Assembly (NCBI GenBank): GCA_900554345.1
Contig: USHH01000107.1
Location: 1 to 7,350 of the forward strand
Source of the DNA: an uncultured Bacteroidales bacterium
GTDB taxonomy: Bacteria; Bacteroidota; Bacteroidia; Bacteroidales; Muribaculaceae
Direction: 5' to 3'
Length of the DNA: 7,350 nucleotides
Below are positions 5,686 through 7,350 of this stretch, piece after piece. The notes under the pieces are model-generated. The model saw nothing but the letters and a program-made list of their open reading frames with translations. It was not told the origin of the DNA and ran no database searches. The translations under genes were made by a program, and so were the position numbers. Each line of letters opens with the position of its first letter. The stretch's first letter is position 1.

Positions 5686-6327
5686 TCAGTTTTTAATCCA
5701 GGACTCGTCGGAAGGATTGGCCATGAAGCGGCGGAGACGGGGCTCGTCGTCGGCGGAGATGTAGCCCTGCTCGGCGGCTACGGAGACGAGGGTGTCGAAA
5801 TTGGAGAGCGACGTGTTCTCCACGTTTGCGGCCTTGAGGCGGTCGATCCCCTTCTGCATGCCGTAGGTGAAGATGCTGACCACGCCGAGCACGTCGGCGC
5901 CGGCCTCGCGGAGTGCCTCCACCACGTCGATGCAGCTGCCGCCGGTGGAGATGAGGTCTTCGATCACCACCACCTTCTGGCCGGGCTCGAGACGACCCTC
6001 GATGCGGTTGTTGCGGCCGTGGTCCTTGGCGCTGCCGCGCACGTAGCCCATGGGCATGCCGAGGATGTGGGCGGCGATGGCGGCGTGGGCGATACCGGCG
6101 GTGCTGGTGCCCATGAGCACCTCGGCTTCAGGATATTTCTCCCTGACAGTGTCGGCGATGGCCTGCTCCACCACATTGCGCACCTCGGGCGCGGTGAGGA
6201 TGAGGCGGTTGTCGCAATAGATGGGGCTCTTGATGCCGCTGGCCCATGTGAAGGGCTTGTCGGGGCTGAGGAACACTGCCTTGATCTTGAGGAGGAGGGA
6301 GGCTATTTCAGATGCTTTCGACTGCAT
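5686..6327 (-). CDS. pyrE: Orotate phosphoribosyltransferase
   Basis: It converts orotate and PRPP to orotidine 5'-monophosphate, step 5 of UMP synthesis, in the cytoplasm. The 213-residue length is normal for the family. Visible signatures are the orotate-side segment FTWASGIKSPIYCDNR at 26-41, the flexible catalytic loop RGSAKDHGRNN at 97-107, and the type I PRPP-binding motif VVVIEDLISTGGS at 119-131 with its paired acidic residues E123 and D124. The enzyme acts as a dimer in characterised relatives, with the loop completing the neighbour's active site. The start at 6327 gives the expected N-terminus. Gaps of 32 nt to pyrF and 26 nt to pyrB, without terminators, support co-transcription. 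Nothing appears broken or unusual. Confidence 0.97.
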   Translation of the reverse strand: MQSKASEIASLLLKIKAVFLSPDKPFTWASGIKSPIYCDNRLILTAPEVRNVVEQAIADTVREKYPEAEVLMGTSTAGIAHAAIAAHILGMPMGYVRGSAKDHGRNNRIEGRLEPGQKVVVIEDLISTGGSCIDVVEALREAGADVLGVVSIFTYGMQKGIDRLKAANVENTSLSNFDTLVSVAAEQGYISADDEPRLRRFMANPSDESWIKN

Positions 6328-6359
6328 GGTGATTCTTGAGATGTAAAGAGGGTTAAGGA

Positions 6360-7067
6360 TTATTTGTTGAGGAAGTCGGCGACGCAGCGGCGGTAGGCGG
6401 CCACGGGGTCGGCGGCGGCAGTGATGGGACGGCCCACTACGATATAGTCGCTGCCGATGCGGCGGGCCTCTGCGGGGTCGGTGACGCGGCGCTGGTCGTC
6501 GGCGGCGGCGTCGGCGAAGCGGATGCCGGGAGTGACGGTCATGAAGTCGTTGCCGCAGGCCTCCTTCACAATCGAGGCCTCAAGCGGAGAGCAGACCACG
6601 CCATCGAGACCTGCTTCCCTGGCGTTGGAGGCATAACGGGCGATGACCTCCGCGATGGGACGGTCGATGAGGAGCTGGTCGGTCATGGCCTCCTGGGATG
6701 TGGAGGTGAGCTGGGTCACGGCGATGAGCAGGGGCCTTGTGCCGTCGGGGCGAGTGAGGCCCTCGCGGGCGGCGCGCATCATCTCGATGGTGCCGGCGGC
6801 ATGCACGTTGACCATGTCGACATCGAGAGCGGAGAGCACCTTCATGGCTTTCTTCACGGTGTTGGGGATGTCGTGAAGCTTGAGGTCGAGGAAGATGCGG
6901 TGGCCGCGTTTCTTGATTTCCCTCACGATATCGTTGCCTTCGGCATAGTAGAGCTCCATGCCTATCTTGAGAAAGGGCTTCTCTTCCTTGAAGAGGTCGA
7001 GGAAGCGGAGTGTGTCGGCCTTTGACGAGAAGTCGCAGGCTATGATGACGTCTTTGGCGTTTGCCAT
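6360..7067 (-). CDS. pyrF: Orotidine 5'-phosphate decarboxylase
   Basis: It decarboxylates OMP to UMP, the last step of the pathway. The 235-residue product is a TIM barrel of normal length for the short bacterial class. It has the opening strand VIIACDFSS (D12), LKIG (K34), the catalytic D-x-K-x-x-D motif in FLDLKLHDIPNT (D61, K63, D66), the TPGIR strand, and the phosphate-binding IVVGRPIT segment near the end. An upstream in-frame ATG at 7130 would add 21 residues unlike the family and would start inside a palindrome. ATG 7067 follows an A-rich leader (AAAACAAACAAATAT) typical of Bacteroidetes initiation sites, and it places the first strand correctly. It lies 107 nt after pyrD, the longest gap in the operon, but no promoter match is seen there. 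Confidence 0.96.
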   Translation of the reverse strand: MANAKDVIIACDFSSKADTLRFLDLFKEEKPFLKIGMELYYAEGNDIVREIKKRGHRIFLDLKLHDIPNTVKKAMKVLSALDVDMVNVHAAGTIEMMRAAREGLTRPDGTRPLLIAVTQLTSTSQEAMTDQLLIDRPIAEVIARYASNAREAGLDGVVCSPLEASIVKEACGNDFMTVTPGIRFADAAADDQRRVTDPAEARRIGSDYIVVGRPITAAADPVAAYRRCVADFLNK

Positions 7068-7126
7068 ATATTTGTTTGTTTTATGAGTTATCTGTTTATG
7101 GTTATTGCTACCGTGAGTACATTGAA

Positions 7127-7143
7127 ACATGCCGGAGGCATGT
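7127..7143. repeat. REP-like palindrome in the pyrD-pyrF gap
   Basis: ACATGCC and GGCATGT (7127-7133 and 7137-7143) are exact inverted copies around a 3-nt loop. On the minus strand the element reads TGTAGGGACATGCC-TCC-GGCATGTTTC, shaped like the short GTAGGG-led palindromes dispersed in some bacterial genomes. It can fold as a 7-bp hairpin in the operon mRNA. Without a T-tract it is a poor terminator; it could protect the pyrD message end or be a mobile repeat. Copy number cannot be judged from this window. Confidence 0.4.
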
Positions 7144-7174
7144 CCCTACATTCAGGTGCAGGCATTAGCCGACA

Positions 7175-7350
7175 TCATTCGACGATGCCGATGATGTCGG
7201 AGAGGCGGTCGATGTGGAGCTCGCGCATCTTCGCCGGGAGCTCCTCGATGATGTCGCGGCAGATGTAGGGGTCGCGGAGGTTGGCGGCGCCGATCTCCAC
7301 GGCCGAAGCACCGGCCATCATCATCTCGATCACTGCGGCGGCCGAGTCGA
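7175..7350 (-). CDS. pyrD: Dihydroorotate dehydrogenase, C-terminal end (partial)
   Basis: The last 57 codons of a gene running off the right edge are present. The segment has the PyrD ending: MMAGASAVEIGAANLRDPYI is the phosphate/FMN-site strand and helix of the TIM barrel (compare the GAxAVxVGTANF pattern of class 1B enzymes). It is followed by a helical tail ending SDIIGIVE. The enzyme oxidises dihydroorotate to orotate, step 4 of the pathway. In class 1B it would use FMN and pass electrons to a PyrK partner, which may lie upstream outside the window. Position directly before pyrF, pyrE and pyrB makes PyrD far more likely than another FMN-dependent TIM barrel. The class is inferred from the short tail only. 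Confidence 0.88.
   Translation of the reverse strand, partial: DSAAAVIEMMMAGASAVEIGAANLRDPYICRDIIEELPAKMRELHIDRLSDIIGIVE

Noticed and set aside
5659..6339. Plus-strand 226-codon frame covering pyrE
   Set aside because: It is antisense to an intact OPRTase with all motifs, and it is rich in Gly, Ala, His and Val as expected for a shadow.
7067..7074. TATATTTG on the plus strand as a promoter -7 box
   Set aside because: It has no TTTG at the proper distance upstream and no plus-strand gene downstream; it overlaps the pyrF start.
7068..7130. Upstream ATG at 7130 as start of pyrF
   Set aside because: The added 21 residues are unlike OMP decarboxylases, and ATG 7067 gives the family's normal N-terminus.

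Overview
The window looks like a piece of a Bacteroidales chromosome, most likely a Muribaculaceae-type gut commensal. The evidence is lineage-typical: two promoters of the Bacteroidetes TTTG-N19/22-TAnnTTTG form, starts preceded by A/T-rich leaders rather than Shine-Dalgarno sequences, a LAGC lipobox lipoprotein paired with an outer-membrane beta-barrel, and a C-terminal domain resembling type IX secretion (T9SS) sorting signals. Genes are G+C-rich and intergenic gaps A+T-rich. The family-level assignment is an inference. Every gene I can support reads on the minus strand, so transcription runs from high to low coordinates.

Right half (7350 to about 4577): a pyrimidine operon in the order pyrD (3' end only) - pyrF - pyrE - pyrB. 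It covers aspartate transcarbamoylation, dihydroorotate oxidation, orotate phosphoribosylation and OMP decarboxylation, i.e. steps 2, 4, 5 and 6 of UMP synthesis. Gaps are 107, 32 and 26 nt. The pyrD-pyrF gap carries a short REP-like palindrome. PyrB has a roughly 48-residue C-terminal extension that matches the zinc-binding domain of the ATCase regulatory chain PyrI, without PyrI's nucleotide-binding domain. A perfect 18-bp inverted repeat (4521-4560) follows pyrB and probably ends the operon.

Middle (4489 to 1496): a two-gene unit of a small predicted outer-membrane beta-barrel protein and, 15 nt downstream, a 764-residue lipoprotein with several carboxypeptidase-regulatory-like beta-sandwich domains. 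It ends in a hairpin terminator at 1441-1476. The two are probably surface partners of unknown function.

Left part (about 1301 to 1): a promoter and a 14-bp palindrome stand in front of what looks like a decayed secreted-protein locus. A 52-codon open stretch ends in a TAG. Immediately in frame follows a 208-codon ORF with a T9SS-like sorting domain but no signal peptide. Two hairpin terminators follow. The second overlaps the promoter of another secreted-protein gene whose first 24 codons lie at the window's left edge.

The strongest points for follow-up are the PyrB-PyrI zinc-domain fusion, the broken T9SS-type locus, and the uncharacterised barrel/lipoprotein pair. I see no CRISPR array, tRNA, rRNA, insertion sequence or defence system.
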